From CAVYXK01 sp963708245 (GTDB lineage Bacteria > Pseudomonadota > Alphaproteobacteria > Acetobacterales > Acetobacteraceae), in assembly GCA_963708245.1 (NCBI GenBank), contig OY970201.1, positions 4,588,001 to 4,652,000 on the forward strand: DNA of 64,000 nt, written 5' to 3'. The notes beneath the pieces are model-generated. The model saw only the letters and a program-made list of their open reading frames with translations. It did not search any database and had not been told where the DNA came from. Shown here in pieces: positions 43,760 to 53,848 of this stretch. How positions within the stretch are numbered: position 1 is the stretch's first letter; each line of letters begins with the position of its first letter. The translations under genes were made by a program, and so were the position numbers.

Positions 43760-45019
43760 GTGCAGCAAAGCAAGACCAACACCAGCCTCGGCCGCCGGCG
43801 CATTCTCCAGGGCGGCGCATCGCTCGCCGCGGCGCGGCTTGCCGGACCGTGGATCATCTCGGCTCGCGGTGAGGTCCCGATCAGGATCGGACAGACGGAC
43901 GAACTGACTGGCCCGGGAGCCGTGCTCGGCCAGCCGGAGGTAATGGGCAGCAAGTATGCGGTCGCGGAGATCAATGCGAAGGGCGGCATATTAGGCCGCC
44001 AAGTCGAGTTGCTGGTCGAGGATTCCGCCACCGACACCGGCATCGGTGTCGAGAAGGCGCGCAAGCTGCTGGACCGCGACCATGCGGACGTGCTGCTCAG
44101 CGACCCGAATTCCGGCATTGCCTATGCCCAGATGCAGGTCACAGCGGAAAAGAGGGTGCTCAACATCATCCCCGGAGCGCACACCGATCCGATCACCGGG
44201 ACAGCGTGCAAGTGGAATGCCTTCCGCATCTGCAACACGACGTCGATGGACGCCGCCGCAATCGCCGAAACGCTGGTGAAGAAGTTCGGCAAGCGCTGGT
44301 TCTTCATCACGCCCGACTACGCCTATGGTCACACGCTGCAGGCGGCGTTCGAGAAGAACCTCAAGAAGTATAACGGGACTTTTTCGGGCGTCATGCTGCC
44401 GCAGGGTACGCTCGACTTCTCCGCCGCGCTGATCAAAGCGCAGCTCTACAAACCTGACGTGCTGCTCAATAACATGTATGGCGAACCGCAGGTCGATTGC
44501 ATGAAGCAGTTCCTGCAGTTCGGGCTCGGCAAGCAGATGGCGCTCGGCGGTGCGCTGTTCGAGCTGGAGGACGTGCTCGCGGTGCCGACGGGTGCGCAGA
44601 CTGGCTGGTGGGACTTCGAGTGGTGGTGGAACCAACCCGGTGTACCGCAAGTCGCCGCGTTCAACGCGGGCATCCAGAAAGCTTACAACCGCATGCCGTC
44701 AGCCCGGGTCTGGTTCGGCTATGTCGGGGTGCATGCTTTCCGGCTCGCAGCCGAGCACGCCAACGGCCTGGATGCGCTGAAGATGGCGCGGGCGCTCGAG
44801 AACCTGGTGCTGCCGCCCGAAGTCGCGCTGCAGCCGGGCAAGGTCTTCTTCCGCGCCGGCGACCACCAGTTAATGAGCGCGGTGTTCGTTGGCGAAGTGC
44901 ACCCGGCCCCCGCCAACGGCAATCCCAACGACGTGTTTACGCCGAGCGAGGTTATCCCAGCGGACCGAGTGGCTGGGACGGTGGCGGAGACCGGCTGCCA
45001 GATGGCCTATCCTGCATGA
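43760..45019 (+). CDS. Tat-exported ABC transporter substrate-binding protein (amide/branched-chain amino acid type)
   Basis: The 419-residue product starts at GTG 43760 (GGGAGAG upstream) and has a twin-arginine leader SLGRRRILQGGASLAAARLA. The mature part is a type I periplasmic-binding fold of the LivJ/AmiC/UrtA group: IRIGQTDELTGPGAVLGQPE, KGGILGRQVELLVEDSATD near 75, and NIIPGAHTDPITGTACKWN near 130. It would capture a branched-chain amino acid, amide or urea-like ligand. No permease or ATPase genes are adjacent, so it is an orphan binding protein. Confidence 0.88.
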   Translation: MQQSKTNTSLGRRRILQGGASLAAARLAGPWIISARGEVPIRIGQTDELTGPGAVLGQPEVMGSKYAVAEINAKGGILGRQVELLVEDSATDTGIGVEKARKLLDRDHADVLLSDPNSGIAYAQMQVTAEKRVLNIIPGAHTDPITGTACKWNAFRICNTTSMDAAAIAETLVKKFGKRWFFITPDYAYGHTLQAAFEKNLKKYNGTFSGVMLPQGTLDFSAALIKAQLYKPDVLLNNMYGEPQVDCMKQFLQFGLGKQMALGGALFELEDVLAVPTGAQTGWWDFEWWWNQPGVPQVAAFNAGIQKAYNRMPSARVWFGYVGVHAFRLAAEHANGLDALKMARALENLVLPPEVALQPGKVFFRAGDHQLMSAVFVGEVHPAPANGNPNDVFTPSEVIPADRVAGTVAETGCQMAYPA

Positions 45020-45138
45020 GAGGCGCCATTAGCAGACGCCGAAAAGAATGACCCTCGGCAGGCGGCGATCACACCCACAGTCACGGCCGGCACAAGACAG
45101 CACCCGGCTGATCAACCTTGGCCCCTTGATATCATTTG

Positions 45139-48100
45139 TTAATACTCGAACTGATACGTCACCCCGACGCTCGCCCCGCTGCTCTCGCCCGTGGCACCAA
45201 TCGCCGAGGTCGTCTCTCCGGTTCCGACCGTCGCGTTCAGTTTCAGTCCCTTGGTGATATCGTACTGAATGGTGCCCTGCCCGCCGGCGCCCGTGGCGCT
45301 CTGCTGCGCCCCGATATAGAGCCGCCGGCCGATGTAGCGGCCCGCCTGCAGCGACGGGCTGCCGTTCGGGCCCGTGCCGATCCCGAGCGCGTCCAGCCCG
45401 AGCGCGTTCTGCACCCCTTTCAGCGGATTGGGGAAATCGGACGTCGTACCGGACAGCTCGGCCAGCCCGGCGGCGATCGAAGCCACCTGAAACGGACTAA
45501 GCTGCCCGTTGCTGTTGGGGAATAGGAGTTGCGCCAGGATTTGGTCTTGCGGCATCTCAGGCACACTTGACAGCGTGATCTTCGGATTGCTCGCCGTACC
45601 GCTCACCGTCAGCGTCGCTGACGTGTTGCCGACCGCCGACGTGGCGACGAGATGAAGCGCCGGGTCCGTCAGGCTGCCGCCATTGAAGCTGATATCGCCA
45701 GAGGTAAAGGTGAGCGTCGTCCCGACCAGGTTGAACGTGCCGCGGCGCAAGGTGAAGCCGCCGCGCGGCAGCATGTGTGCTGTCGTCCCCTGAATGCGGA
45801 TCGTGCCCCCGAGTTCGACGTTCAACCCGCGTCCACGGATAAACACCTGCTCGGGCGCACGGATCGTCAGGTCCATGGCGATCACGGGCGGTGGCTTAGG
45901 CTTCGGCGGAGGAGGCGCACCGACGATGCGTACCGGGATCGTGGCAACGCTCGTCGGCAGCTTCGAGGGCACTTGGATGATTGCTTGCCGGACGTCCACC
46001 GTGCCGTCGAGCGCGATCCGCGTGCCAATCTCTCCATTGATGCCGAGCGCCGCATCGACCGTCGCGGTGACGACGCCGCCGGAGAGCGGCGTGGCGTCAT
46101 GCACCGTCAGTTTCAGGTTGATCGGCATGCCCGGCTGGAACACGCCTATCGTGCCACCGCCATCAATCGTGCCCTCGCCACCGCGGGCAGCCAGACTGTC
46201 TAGCCGCAGAATGTCGCCGGCGGCGACCAAGCGCGCGGTGATCGCGGCTAGATGCACGCCCTGCACATAATCCCGCACGTCGCCATTGCTGAGCCGCACG
46301 TCCCCCGCCAAACGCGGTGCTGCCGCGGTCCCCCGAATCTCGAGCGCCACGCTTACGATCCCAGCCACCCGCTGACCCGTCGCACCAAGCAGTGGATTGG
46401 CAACCGCCAGATCGATCGTGCCGCTGGTGTGCAGGTCGAGTGCCCCGGTGAGTCGGAGCGGGACGGTTCCATTCACCGCCAGATTCGACGCCCCCGCAGT
46501 GAGCCGCGCGTCGATCCGTGCTGTCGTACCGTTTAACGTCGCGGTTGCCGTTGCGGCGGCCGGCGGCAACCCGCGACCCATCTGCGTCAGCAGCCGGACT
46601 CCCGAGGCTTGGATACGGACCGTTCCGCCTGGCGTGGTTGCTGTGCCGGTGATGGTGGCGGTCAGCGCGACCGTCCCAGCCAGGCCACCGCCCTGCGGTC
46701 CCAAAAACGGGTTAGCCAAGGCCAGATCGATCGCGCCCCGGCTTCTGAGATCGAGTGACGCGGTGGTGTTGAAGGGTAGGCGGCCGGTGGCGGTCACGCG
46801 CGACGAGCCGGCCGTTACGGTCGCATCTATCAGTGCTGACTTGCCTTGAAGCGTCGCCGTGGCGTTGAGTTGGGCTGGCGGCAGGTCGCGAGCGGTTGCG
46901 TTGTCGAGGCGCAACCCGGCACCCGTCGCGCGGATCGTTCCTTCCGGAGCAGCCGCCGTGCCGGTTATTCGCGCCTCGGCCGAAAGAGTGCCGCTTGCGG
47001 CAAAGCTGGGGAAGACCAGGGCGGCCAAGCCTGCCGGTACGTTGCGCGCGCTCGCAGTGAGATCGAGCGTCGGGCTGATCCGGCCGTTCACCTGCATCAT
47101 CGCATCGCCCAACCCGAGGCGGAGATCGTTAATCTCGACGCCATGGGCGAAAGCAAATCGGGCCGGAGCCACCAAGCGCAGGTTTTGCTGCCGCCAGTAG
47201 GCGCTAAGTGCTGATAGGGTCACCGTCCTTGCCGGCACGTCCACCGTCGCGGTACTCGCTAGCCGAGCCTCTGCGCCATCAAGCCGGGGCAGCGAGGCGG
47301 CGAGTTGCATCTCCAGCCGATCAGCCGGCCCTTTCGCATCGACGCTTATCGAACCGGCAAGCCCGCCGACCGAGACGCCGGTTAACACCATTCGCCCATC
47401 CACCGACGGATGGCTTGCCAGATCGGCGATCGTCGTATTCACCGTTGCATCGGCAATCGATCCAGTGCCTGGTACGCCGGCATCGCGCAGCTCTGCGGCA
47501 AGCATCGCCTCTGTCGGTGTGGCGTGCAGCGTCAGGCGGGCACTGCCGGTGAGGGCCCGTCCGACCAGCGGGGCAAAATCCGACAGATTCTGGATGATGA
47601 GGTCGATGTCGCCGACGGGGACCTTCGCGCCGGCGGACAACGCCAATGCGCCCGTGATCGACGCACTTTTCCACTCAGCCTGGTGGATCGTCAGGTGAAT
47701 CGCGCCATCCGACTGCCGCACACCCTCCGCCGCAAGCCGAAGCGGCGATCCGAGCAGCGCACCCTGCCCGGTAATGGTGGCCCGGGGGGCGTGTCGCAGC
47801 CCCTCTGCCTGAATGTGGGCGGTGAAAGGGCCGGAGGGCTGGCCGGGCGTGCCGACGTCGCCCGCCAGATCGGCGACCACGGCCAGATCCTGCTCCGAGC
47901 CGGAAAATTGTCCATGCGCCCGGAGAGTACCGGCGAGATGCGGATCGACCGCGGCAAGGCGGGGTAGCGCCGCCGACCAGCCGAGATCGACCTTCTGTGG
48001 CGAGACGGTACCGTTGGCAGCGAAAGCAACGTCCCGTCCGTCGATACTGAACCGGGTCAGGCTCAGGTTATCGGCGGCTAGGTTGGCGGCTATCGCGATG

Positions 48101-49410
48101 CGCGCCGATGTCCCGACCAGCGCTGGGCCTGGGGCGGTCCCGCCTGTCAGGCTCAGCGTCCCGTCGAGTGCGAGCTGTGCAGTACCTGACTGCCGGGCGC
48201 CGGTCAGGTGCAGCGACGTGCTGCCTTGCAGGTCCAGCCCCTCGGCGGCCGCCAATGGTCCGATCTGCGGCACGGTCAGCCGCAGATCCGCCTGCTCCTC
48301 GCCGGCCGTCTGTGCCGTGCCGGATATGTCGATCAGTGGATGATGCAGCGCGAAGACGACTGGTCGATCGGGAGCGTCCAGCCTCGCGTCGGCTGTCAGC
48401 AGCACTGGTGCAGCGGCGAGCAAATTCGGCTCGCGACCGGGCACCGTCACGCTGTCGAGTTGGGCGCGCACCTGCACTTGGCCCTTGTTGCCAGTGGCGT
48501 CGACGTCGATGCGCTGCACCGAGGCGCCGGACGCGGCGAGTGCATCCACGCGGAGCGAACCCGTCAGATCGGGATCGGAGAAACCGCCCCTGACGGTTGC
48601 GGTCAATGCAGCCGACTTGAACGAAAGATCCGGCCGCAAAGTCATGGTGGGCGCAGCAGCATCGACGTTTGCCGTCAACGTCCGGCGCTCGAGGTCCACT
48701 TGGCCATGCGCGTTCGCCCGCAGCTTCCCCGCCGTCAGCGCAAGCTGCGCCGCAAGATCGCCGCGCGGTCCGGCGACCGAGGCGGTGAGATCGATCGGTC
48801 CGATATCAGGCAGTGCTGCGGCGTGGGCGACAAGTCCGCCTTGCGGCTCGTGGACAGCGAGTTGCCCATGAATGCTGCCGGGCGCGATGCTGGCGGACAG
48901 CACGTATGTGCCGCCCCCGTCGATCCGTTCGGCATTCAGCGTGATCGCGGCATCAGCGGCGGAGATCCAGGTCAAGCTGCCATCGACCTTCAGCTCCGCT
49001 TCGGTACCGGCGACCGCTAGGGCAAGCTGCAGCCGATCGAATTGCAGCGCGTGCACTTCGATCTTCGTCGAGCTGCTCGAGCCACCAGAGGATGAGGTCT
49101 GCGGCAGCCGCAGAAGCTCCGCCTGACCGGCGCTCAGCACGGCGACATCGACGTCGTTGTGGATCAGTCGCAGCGGCGACCAGTCGATGGAGACGTCCTG
49201 CAGCCGAGCATAAATGCCTCGGGGATCGCTGAGATCGACCTCATCGGCAGTCAAGCGACCGCCCCAGTGGATCATCAGTCCTTTCGTCCGGACCGTCGCG
49301 GTGGCTTTCGACACCAGCCAGTCAAGCACAAGCGGCGAACGCGCGATCCCTACTACCAGCACCGCCAGCACGGCGACCAGAATCAGACCGGCAACGCCCA
49401 AGCGGCGCAT
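45139..49410 (-). CDS. tamB: TamB, inner-membrane/periplasmic lipid-transfer and assembly protein
   Basis: The 1423-residue product starts with one signal-anchor helix (MRRLGVAGLILVAVLAVLVVG) followed by a very long repetitive beta-structure (many TLxAxLxGTAAAPxxxGTIxA-type units) and the C-terminal DUF490 domain with LSSVPEMPQDQILAQLLF and GLKLNATVGTGETTSAIGA. TamB works with TamA in outer-membrane protein insertion and, as an AsmA-like protein, in lipid transport across the periplasm. ATG at 49410 shares one base with the tamA stop, so translation is coupled; longer starts run into tamA. Confidence 0.93.
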   Translation of the reverse strand: MRRLGVAGLILVAVLAVLVVGIARSPLVLDWLVSKATATVRTKGLMIHWGGRLTADEVDLSDPRGIYARLQDVSIDWSPLRLIHNDVDVAVLSAGQAELLRLPQTSSSGGSSSSTKIEVHALQFDRLQLALAVAGTEAELKVDGSLTWISAADAAITLNAERIDGGGTYVLSASIAPGSIHGQLAVHEPQGGLVAHAAALPDIGPIDLTASVAGPRGDLAAQLALTAGKLRANAHGQVDLERRTLTANVDAAAPTMTLRPDLSFKSAALTATVRGGFSDPDLTGSLRVDALAASGASVQRIDVDATGNKGQVQVRAQLDSVTVPGREPNLLAAAPVLLTADARLDAPDRPVVFALHHPLIDISGTAQTAGEEQADLRLTVPQIGPLAAAEGLDLQGSTSLHLTGARQSGTAQLALDGTLSLTGGTAPGPALVGTSARIAIAANLAADNLSLTRFSIDGRDVAFAANGTVSPQKVDLGWSAALPRLAAVDPHLAGTLRAHGQFSGSEQDLAVVADLAGDVGTPGQPSGPFTAHIQAEGLRHAPRATITGQGALLGSPLRLAAEGVRQSDGAIHLTIHQAEWKSASITGALALSAGAKVPVGDIDLIIQNLSDFAPLVGRALTGSARLTLHATPTEAMLAAELRDAGVPGTGSIADATVNTTIADLASHPSVDGRMVLTGVSVGGLAGSISVDAKGPADRLEMQLAASLPRLDGAEARLASTATVDVPARTVTLSALSAYWRQQNLRLVAPARFAFAHGVEINDLRLGLGDAMMQVNGRISPTLDLTASARNVPAGLAALVFPSFAASGTLSAEARITGTAAAPEGTIRATGAGLRLDNATARDLPPAQLNATATLQGKSALIDATVTAGSSRVTATGRLPFNTTASLDLRSRGAIDLALANPFLGPQGGGLAGTVALTATITGTATTPGGTVRIQASGVRLLTQMGRGLPPAAATATATLNGTTARIDARLTAGASNLAVNGTVPLRLTGALDLHTSGTIDLAVANPLLGATGQRVAGIVSVALEIRGTAAAPRLAGDVRLSNGDVRDYVQGVHLAAITARLVAAGDILRLDSLAARGGEGTIDGGGTIGVFQPGMPINLKLTVHDATPLSGGVVTATVDAALGINGEIGTRIALDGTVDVRQAIIQVPSKLPTSVATIPVRIVGAPPPPKPKPPPVIAMDLTIRAPEQVFIRGRGLNVELGGTIRIQGTTAHMLPRGGFTLRRGTFNLVGTTLTFTSGDISFNGGSLTDPALHLVATSAVGNTSATLTVSGTASNPKITLSSVPEMPQDQILAQLLFPNSNGQLSPFQVASIAAGLAELSGTTSDFPNPLKGVQNALGLDALGIGTGPNGSPSLQAGRYIGRRLYIGAQQSATGAGGQGTIQYDITKGLKLNATVGTGETTSAIGATGESSGASVGVTYQFEY

Positions 49411-51254
49411 CAGAACGCCTGCCCGATGCCGATATACAGCTCGAAACTGCCGCTGTTCGGCAGGCGGACCGCTGGAAACGCTACCTGGGCGCGGATCGGT
49501 CCGATCGAGGTGAAATAGAGCAGTCCCGTACCGACACCGATGCCATATTTGTTGTTGGAAAAATCGGTGCCGCGAGCGGTGACTTGTCCCGCATCGGCGA
49601 ACACCGTGAATCCCCAATTCTGCAGGAAGCGCTGGCGGAGCTCGACACTGCCGGCGGTGATCTCGGTGCCGCCGAGCGGCGTGCCGTCGGGGAATTGCGG
49701 GCCGACCGATTGGAATTTATACCCGCGCACGGTACCGCTGCCACCAGCATAGAAACGCATGTCGGGCGGCAGGCTGAACACATCAGCCGCGGTCGTCTCG
49801 CCCACCAGGCCGCGCAGCGCCACCACCGTCCGTCCATTGCCGGTAAGATCGAAATAGGTCGAGCCTGCGAGCTGCGCGATCAGAAATGTGGAGTGCGTGC
49901 CACCAAACGATTGCGTCGGCGTCAGCGTCAGGGCTGCGCGAATGCCGCGAGTCGGGTTCAGCAAACTGTTGGTGTCATCGAATTTCGCTGTCAAAGGCAA
50001 CGTCAGAATATAATAGTTTCTGCTGATGTCTTCTTGAGTGATCCGTTCCTGCTCGCCACCGATCCCGTAGCTGACGGTCCAGTGCGCGGAAAGCTTGCGG
50101 GTGAGCAGCACCGATTGCAGCAGCCCTTTTTGGGAATAGGGAAGCAGGCTCTGATCCACGGCGCCAACATTGACCTCCAGAGATTGGTCGCGCGCCAGGA
50201 AATCCGGCTTGATGAATTGCGCATTGAGCTTGTAGCCGGGATGAAGCTCGGAGTTGCCGCCGCCCTGGAACGCCGCCGTCAGATTCAGTTGCTCGGCGTT
50301 CCCGAACAGGTTGCGGTCGTGCCAGCCGGCAGTGAGTCCCACGCCGAGATCGGTCGAATAGGATGCGCCAAAATCCACTGCGTGCACCGGCCGCTCGCCG
50401 AAGTCGAAGGTGATCGGCAACGTCCCCTGCGGATCAAGCTGCGCCGCCGGCTGCGCGCGGACGTAGGAGAACACCGGCAGCGAGGCGAGATCGGCGCGGG
50501 CGTTCTCGATCGAGACCGGGCTGAACTGCTCGCCCGGATGCAGCAGGAGGCGGCGGCGGACGAAGGAGGGGTTGACGCCATGCAAGCCCTGGAACGTGAT
50601 CGGCCCGATATCGACGCGGGGGCCGGCATCGACCTTGAACGCCACATCCATCGACTGGTCGCCGAGATCCACCGTCGCAGGCTCCAGGTCCACTTTCGCC
50701 AGCGCGTAGCCTTCGTCGCGGAGCGCGGTCAGCAGTCTCTGCTGTGCGGCCAGCACCGAGCCGGAAAGCGCCGGCGCGCCGGGTTTCAGACCGACCTTAG
50801 CGGCAGCCTCCGGCGGAACCTGCCCCTGTAGCGTGACATGCCTGAGGTGAAACTCCGGGCCGAGCGTAAAGTTCACCGTAACCTGAGCCGGCGGATTGGC
50901 GGGAGCCTGTTCGAGCAGGTTCACCAGAGCTGGGTCGTCGATCGGACGGCCATCGATCCGGATCTCCGCCCGGCCCTTGAAGTAGCCGAAGCTTTGCAAC
51001 GCGGTTGTGAATCGGGCTTGGTCGTTGCGCGCACGGGCCACCAGGGCAAACGGACCGACCGGCGCCGTCTCGCGCAACGAAATCAGGTCCGACGATCCAC
51101 TGAGCGCGGCATCCAACGCGCCATTGCCGGTCTTACTGAGCGTGACCGTGTAAGGCGCCGGGTCGGCGGCGCGCGGTGCCAGCACAGTCATCGCGACACC
51201 CCCCGCAATAACCAGCACGGCAACCGCGCGACCCGAAAAAGGGAGGCGTGCCAT
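49410..51254 (-). CDS. tamA: TamA, Omp85-family outer-membrane assembly protein
   Basis: The 614-residue protein has an N-terminal signal sequence (residues about 8-28), POTRA domains (about 30-265; for example VTFQGLHGVNPSFVRRRLLLHPGEQFSP-type strands) and a C-terminal 16-stranded barrel with the Omp85 motif SVGPQFPDGTPLGGTEITAG and the VRGYKF lid signature near 520. It ends in Phe, as barrel proteins do. It lies directly upstream of tamB with a 1-nt overlap, the usual tamA-tamB operon. Confidence 0.92.
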   Translation of the reverse strand: MARLPFSGRAVAVLVIAGGVAMTVLAPRAADPAPYTVTLSKTGNGALDAALSGSSDLISLRETAPVGPFALVARARNDQARFTTALQSFGYFKGRAEIRIDGRPIDDPALVNLLEQAPANPPAQVTVNFTLGPEFHLRHVTLQGQVPPEAAAKVGLKPGAPALSGSVLAAQQRLLTALRDEGYALAKVDLEPATVDLGDQSMDVAFKVDAGPRVDIGPITFQGLHGVNPSFVRRRLLLHPGEQFSPVSIENARADLASLPVFSYVRAQPAAQLDPQGTLPITFDFGERPVHAVDFGASYSTDLGVGLTAGWHDRNLFGNAEQLNLTAAFQGGGNSELHPGYKLNAQFIKPDFLARDQSLEVNVGAVDQSLLPYSQKGLLQSVLLTRKLSAHWTVSYGIGGEQERITQEDISRNYYILTLPLTAKFDDTNSLLNPTRGIRAALTLTPTQSFGGTHSTFLIAQLAGSTYFDLTGNGRTVVALRGLVGETTAADVFSLPPDMRFYAGGSGTVRGYKFQSVGPQFPDGTPLGGTEITAGSVELRQRFLQNWGFTVFADAGQVTARGTDFSNNKYGIGVGTGLLYFTSIGPIRAQVAFPAVRLPNSGSFELYIGIGQAF

Positions 51255-51350
51255 GCGCGGAGGCTAGGCGAAAAGCGAGCCAGGTGGATGTCAAGTGACG
51301 GTCACGCTTACGCCATTGTTCCGACATGCCCGGCGGGCTATCGCAAACAT

Positions 51351-52307
51351 ATGCGTTATGCGCCACGCCAACTCCGCCGCGCGGCCCATCGCCTGCCGCC
51401 ACAATGGGGATCGGCTGGCGATCCTGGGATCAGCCCGCTGTTGCGCCGTCGCAGATGGCCATTGGTCTTGGGCTCCGTCCGGGCCGCCCGCCGGCTCGTC
51501 CTGCTGCTCCTGTGGACGTTCCTGGCAATGCCTATCCAAGGCGTCTGCCTGCTGCTGCCCGGCCGACCGAAAGTGGTGTTCGCGCGTTCCTATTGGGCCA
51601 TATTCTGCCGTCTGCTCGGGATGCGTGTGCGGCTGATCGGCGTGCCCGCCCGCGCCGGCGCACGGCGCGTGGTGTTCGTCTCGAACCATTCCTCCTGGAT
51701 CGATGTTCCCGTCCTGGGCGGACGTCTGGACGGCTGTTTCGTCTCCAAGGGCGAGGTCGCCGAGTGGCCGCTGGTCAGCGCGATCGCTCGCCTTGGCCGC
51801 ACCGTCTTTGTCAGCCGCCAGCGTGGCTTGATTCGGCAAGAACGGGACAACATGCGGGCGCGCATGGCCGAGGGCGACAACCTCATCCTGTTCCCGGAAG
51901 GCACCACGTCAGACGGATCGCGCGTGATGCCGTTCCGTTCATCCTTTTTCGCGGTGGCGGAAGGTCCCGATCCGCCGCTGATCCAGCCGGTGTCGGTCGT
52001 TTACGACCGGTTAGCCGGACTTCCGACCGGGCGCGCGACGCGCCCGCTCTTCGCATGGTACGGCGACATGGATATCGCCTCGCACTACTGGCGACTGGCG
52101 CGGCACCAGGGGCTGCGAGCGACCGTCCTGCTGCATACCCCGCTCGATCCGGTGGCGTTCCCCAATCGGAAAATGCTGTCACAGGCGGTTTGGCACGTCG
52201 TGGCGGATGGGGCCGCGACGCTCCGTCAGAACCGGCCCGCCCGCCCCATCGCCGCCGCCATGCCGCCGCCCGGTGCCGAGCAGGCAGGGCAGACCGCATA
52301 TGCATAG
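51351..52307 (+). CDS. Lysophospholipid acyltransferase family protein (PlsC-like)
   Basis: The 318-residue product has a membrane helix (about 45-67) and the acyltransferase motifs: block I NHSSWIDVPVLGG near 124 (the NHxxxxD catalytic pair, here with Ser-Ser-Trp-Ile) and block III LILFPEGTTSDGSRVMPFRS near 182. It probably adds a second acyl chain to lysophosphatidic acid or a related lipid. ATG at 51351 is my choice; an in-frame ATG at 51285 near AGG would add 22 residues. It is divergent from tamA and followed by a terminator-like hairpin. Confidence 0.85.
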   Translation: MRYAPRQLRRAAHRLPPQWGSAGDPGISPLLRRRRWPLVLGSVRAARRLVLLLLWTFLAMPIQGVCLLLPGRPKVVFARSYWAIFCRLLGMRVRLIGVPARAGARRVVFVSNHSSWIDVPVLGGRLDGCFVSKGEVAEWPLVSAIARLGRTVFVSRQRGLIRQERDNMRARMAEGDNLILFPEGTTSDGSRVMPFRSSFFAVAEGPDPPLIQPVSVVYDRLAGLPTGRATRPLFAWYGDMDIASHYWRLARHQGLRATVLLHTPLDPVAFPNRKMLSQAVWHVVADGAATLRQNRPARPIAAAMPPPGAEQAGQTAYA

Positions 52308-52311
52308 AAAG

Positions 52312-52337
52312 CCGCCCTGGTGCAGTCCGCAGGGCGG
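52312..52337 (+). terminator. Hairpin terminator after the acyltransferase gene
   Basis: CCGCCCTG and CAGGGCGG form a perfect 8-bp stem around a 10-nt loop, starting 5 bp after the acyltransferase stop codon, preceded by AAAG and followed by TTCGC. Position and stem fit an intrinsic terminator; the T-tract is weak. Confidence 0.5.
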
Positions 52338-52468
52338 TTCGCAGTTGACATACTATCGCTCGATCCTGTCACAGTGCACCGCGTAGATGGAGGCAACCTG
52401 ACGACCCTGCGCTCGATCGGACAAAGACGGCTGGCAATCGCGCTCCTTTCCCATCCAGGGGTTGGCGG

Positions 52469-53848
52469 GTGAGGGCAGCGGTCATCACCACACCGCCTGA
52501 CCGCAAGCGGCTGCACGTGATCACCTGGGGCTGCCAGATGAACGTGTACGACAGCGCACGGATGCAGGACGTGCTCGCGCCCCTCGGCTACGCCCCGACC
52601 CCGGCGCCCGACGATGCCGACATGGTGATCCTGAACACCTGCCATATCCGCGAGAAGGCCGCCGAGAAGGTGTTCTCCGAACTCGGCCGCCTGCACCGGC
52701 TGCAACAGGCCAGGGAGCGGACGGGCGGGCGTATGATCCTGGCGGTAGCCGGCTGCGTCGCCCAGGCCGAAGGCGCCGAGATCCTCGCCCGCGCGCCGTA
52801 CGTCGACATCGTGTTGGGTCCGCAGACGTATCACCGCCTGCCGGAGATGGTCGCCCACGCCACTCGAGCTGACGGCGCGGTGATCGATACCGAGTTCCCC
52901 GCCGAGGACAAGTTCGACCATCTGCCAGACGCCTCTTCCCCCCAAGGGATCACCGCCTTCCTGACAGTGCAGGAAGGCTGCGACAAGTTCTGCAGCTTCT
53001 GCGTCGTTCCCTACACGCGCGGCGCCGAGCACAGCCGGCCGGCCGTGGCCGTGATCGCTGAAGCGAGGCGGCTGGTGGCCCAGGGCGCACGCGAGATCAC
53101 CCTGCTCGGCCAGAACGTGAATGCCTGGCATGGCGAGGGGCTCGACGGCGGCACCTGGTCGCTCGGACGGCTGATCCGCGCCTTGGCCGAGCTCCCCGGC
53201 ATCGTGCGGCTCCGCTACACCACTTCGCATCCGCGCGACATGGACGCCGAGCTGATCGCCGCCCATCGCGATGTGCCGAGCCTGATGCCATTCCTGCACC
53301 TGCCGGTGCAGTCCGGCTCCGATCGGATCCTGGCAGCGATGAACCGCGGACATCGCGTGGACGACTATCTGCGCACTGTGGAGCGGCTGCGCGCCGCGCG
53401 GCCCGATCTCGCCCTATCCTCTGACTTTATCGTCGGCCACCCCGGCGAGACGGCGGCCGATTTCGCCGCCACGCTTACCCTCGTGCGCGAGATCGGCTTC
53501 GCACAGGCCTTCAGCTTTAAGTACTCGCCCCGGCCGGGCACGCCGGCTGCGGCCGCACCGAGCCAGATCCCCGAACCCGAGAAGGAGCGGCGGCTGGCCG
53601 AGCTGCAGGAGGTGCTGCGCGCGCAGCAGGGGCGGTTCAACGCTGGCTGCGTGGGCCTGCACCTGCCGGTGCTGTTCACCGGCCCTGGCCGGCAGCCCGG
53701 CCAGATCGCCGGCCGTTCGCCTTATCTTCAGCCGGTGCATGCGACCGGTCCGGCGGAGCTGATCGGCACCGAAACCCTAGTGCGAATCGCCGCCGCCCTC
53801 CCCAACTCTTTGTCAGGAACCCTCAGCACGGAGCGAGCCTGCGCTTGA
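52469..53848 (+). CDS. miaB: MiaB, tRNA-2-methylthio-N6-dimethylallyladenosine synthase
   Basis: The 459-residue radical-SAM methylthiotransferase has GCQMNVYDSARM near 21, NTCHIREKAAEKVFSELGR near 55 and AGCVAQAEG near 94 (auxiliary cluster cysteines), the radical-SAM CDKFCSFC site in EGCDKFCSFCVVPYTRG near 170, and a C-terminal TRAM domain. It methylthiolates i6A37 of tRNAs reading UNN codons. The start is GTG at 52469. Its stop overlaps the phoH start, the beginning of a conserved operon with phoH, ybeY and corC. Confidence 0.95.
   Translation: MRAAVITTPPDRKRLHVITWGCQMNVYDSARMQDVLAPLGYAPTPAPDDADMVILNTCHIREKAAEKVFSELGRLHRLQQARERTGGRMILAVAGCVAQAEGAEILARAPYVDIVLGPQTYHRLPEMVAHATRADGAVIDTEFPAEDKFDHLPDASSPQGITAFLTVQEGCDKFCSFCVVPYTRGAEHSRPAVAVIAEARRLVAQGAREITLLGQNVNAWHGEGLDGGTWSLGRLIRALAELPGIVRLRYTTSHPRDMDAELIAAHRDVPSLMPFLHLPVQSGSDRILAAMNRGHRVDDYLRTVERLRAARPDLALSSDFIVGHPGETAADFAATLTLVREIGFAQAFSFKYSPRPGTPAAAAPSQIPEPEKERRLAELQEVLRAQQGRFNAGCVGLHLPVLFTGPGRQPGQIAGRSPYLQPVHATGPAELIGTETLVRIAAALPNSLSGTLSTERACA

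Noticed and set aside
45139..45160. CRISPR-like repetition in the tamB region
   Set aside because: The repetition is protein-level beta-repeat structure of TamB; no equal-length DNA repeats with unique spacers exist here or elsewhere in the window.
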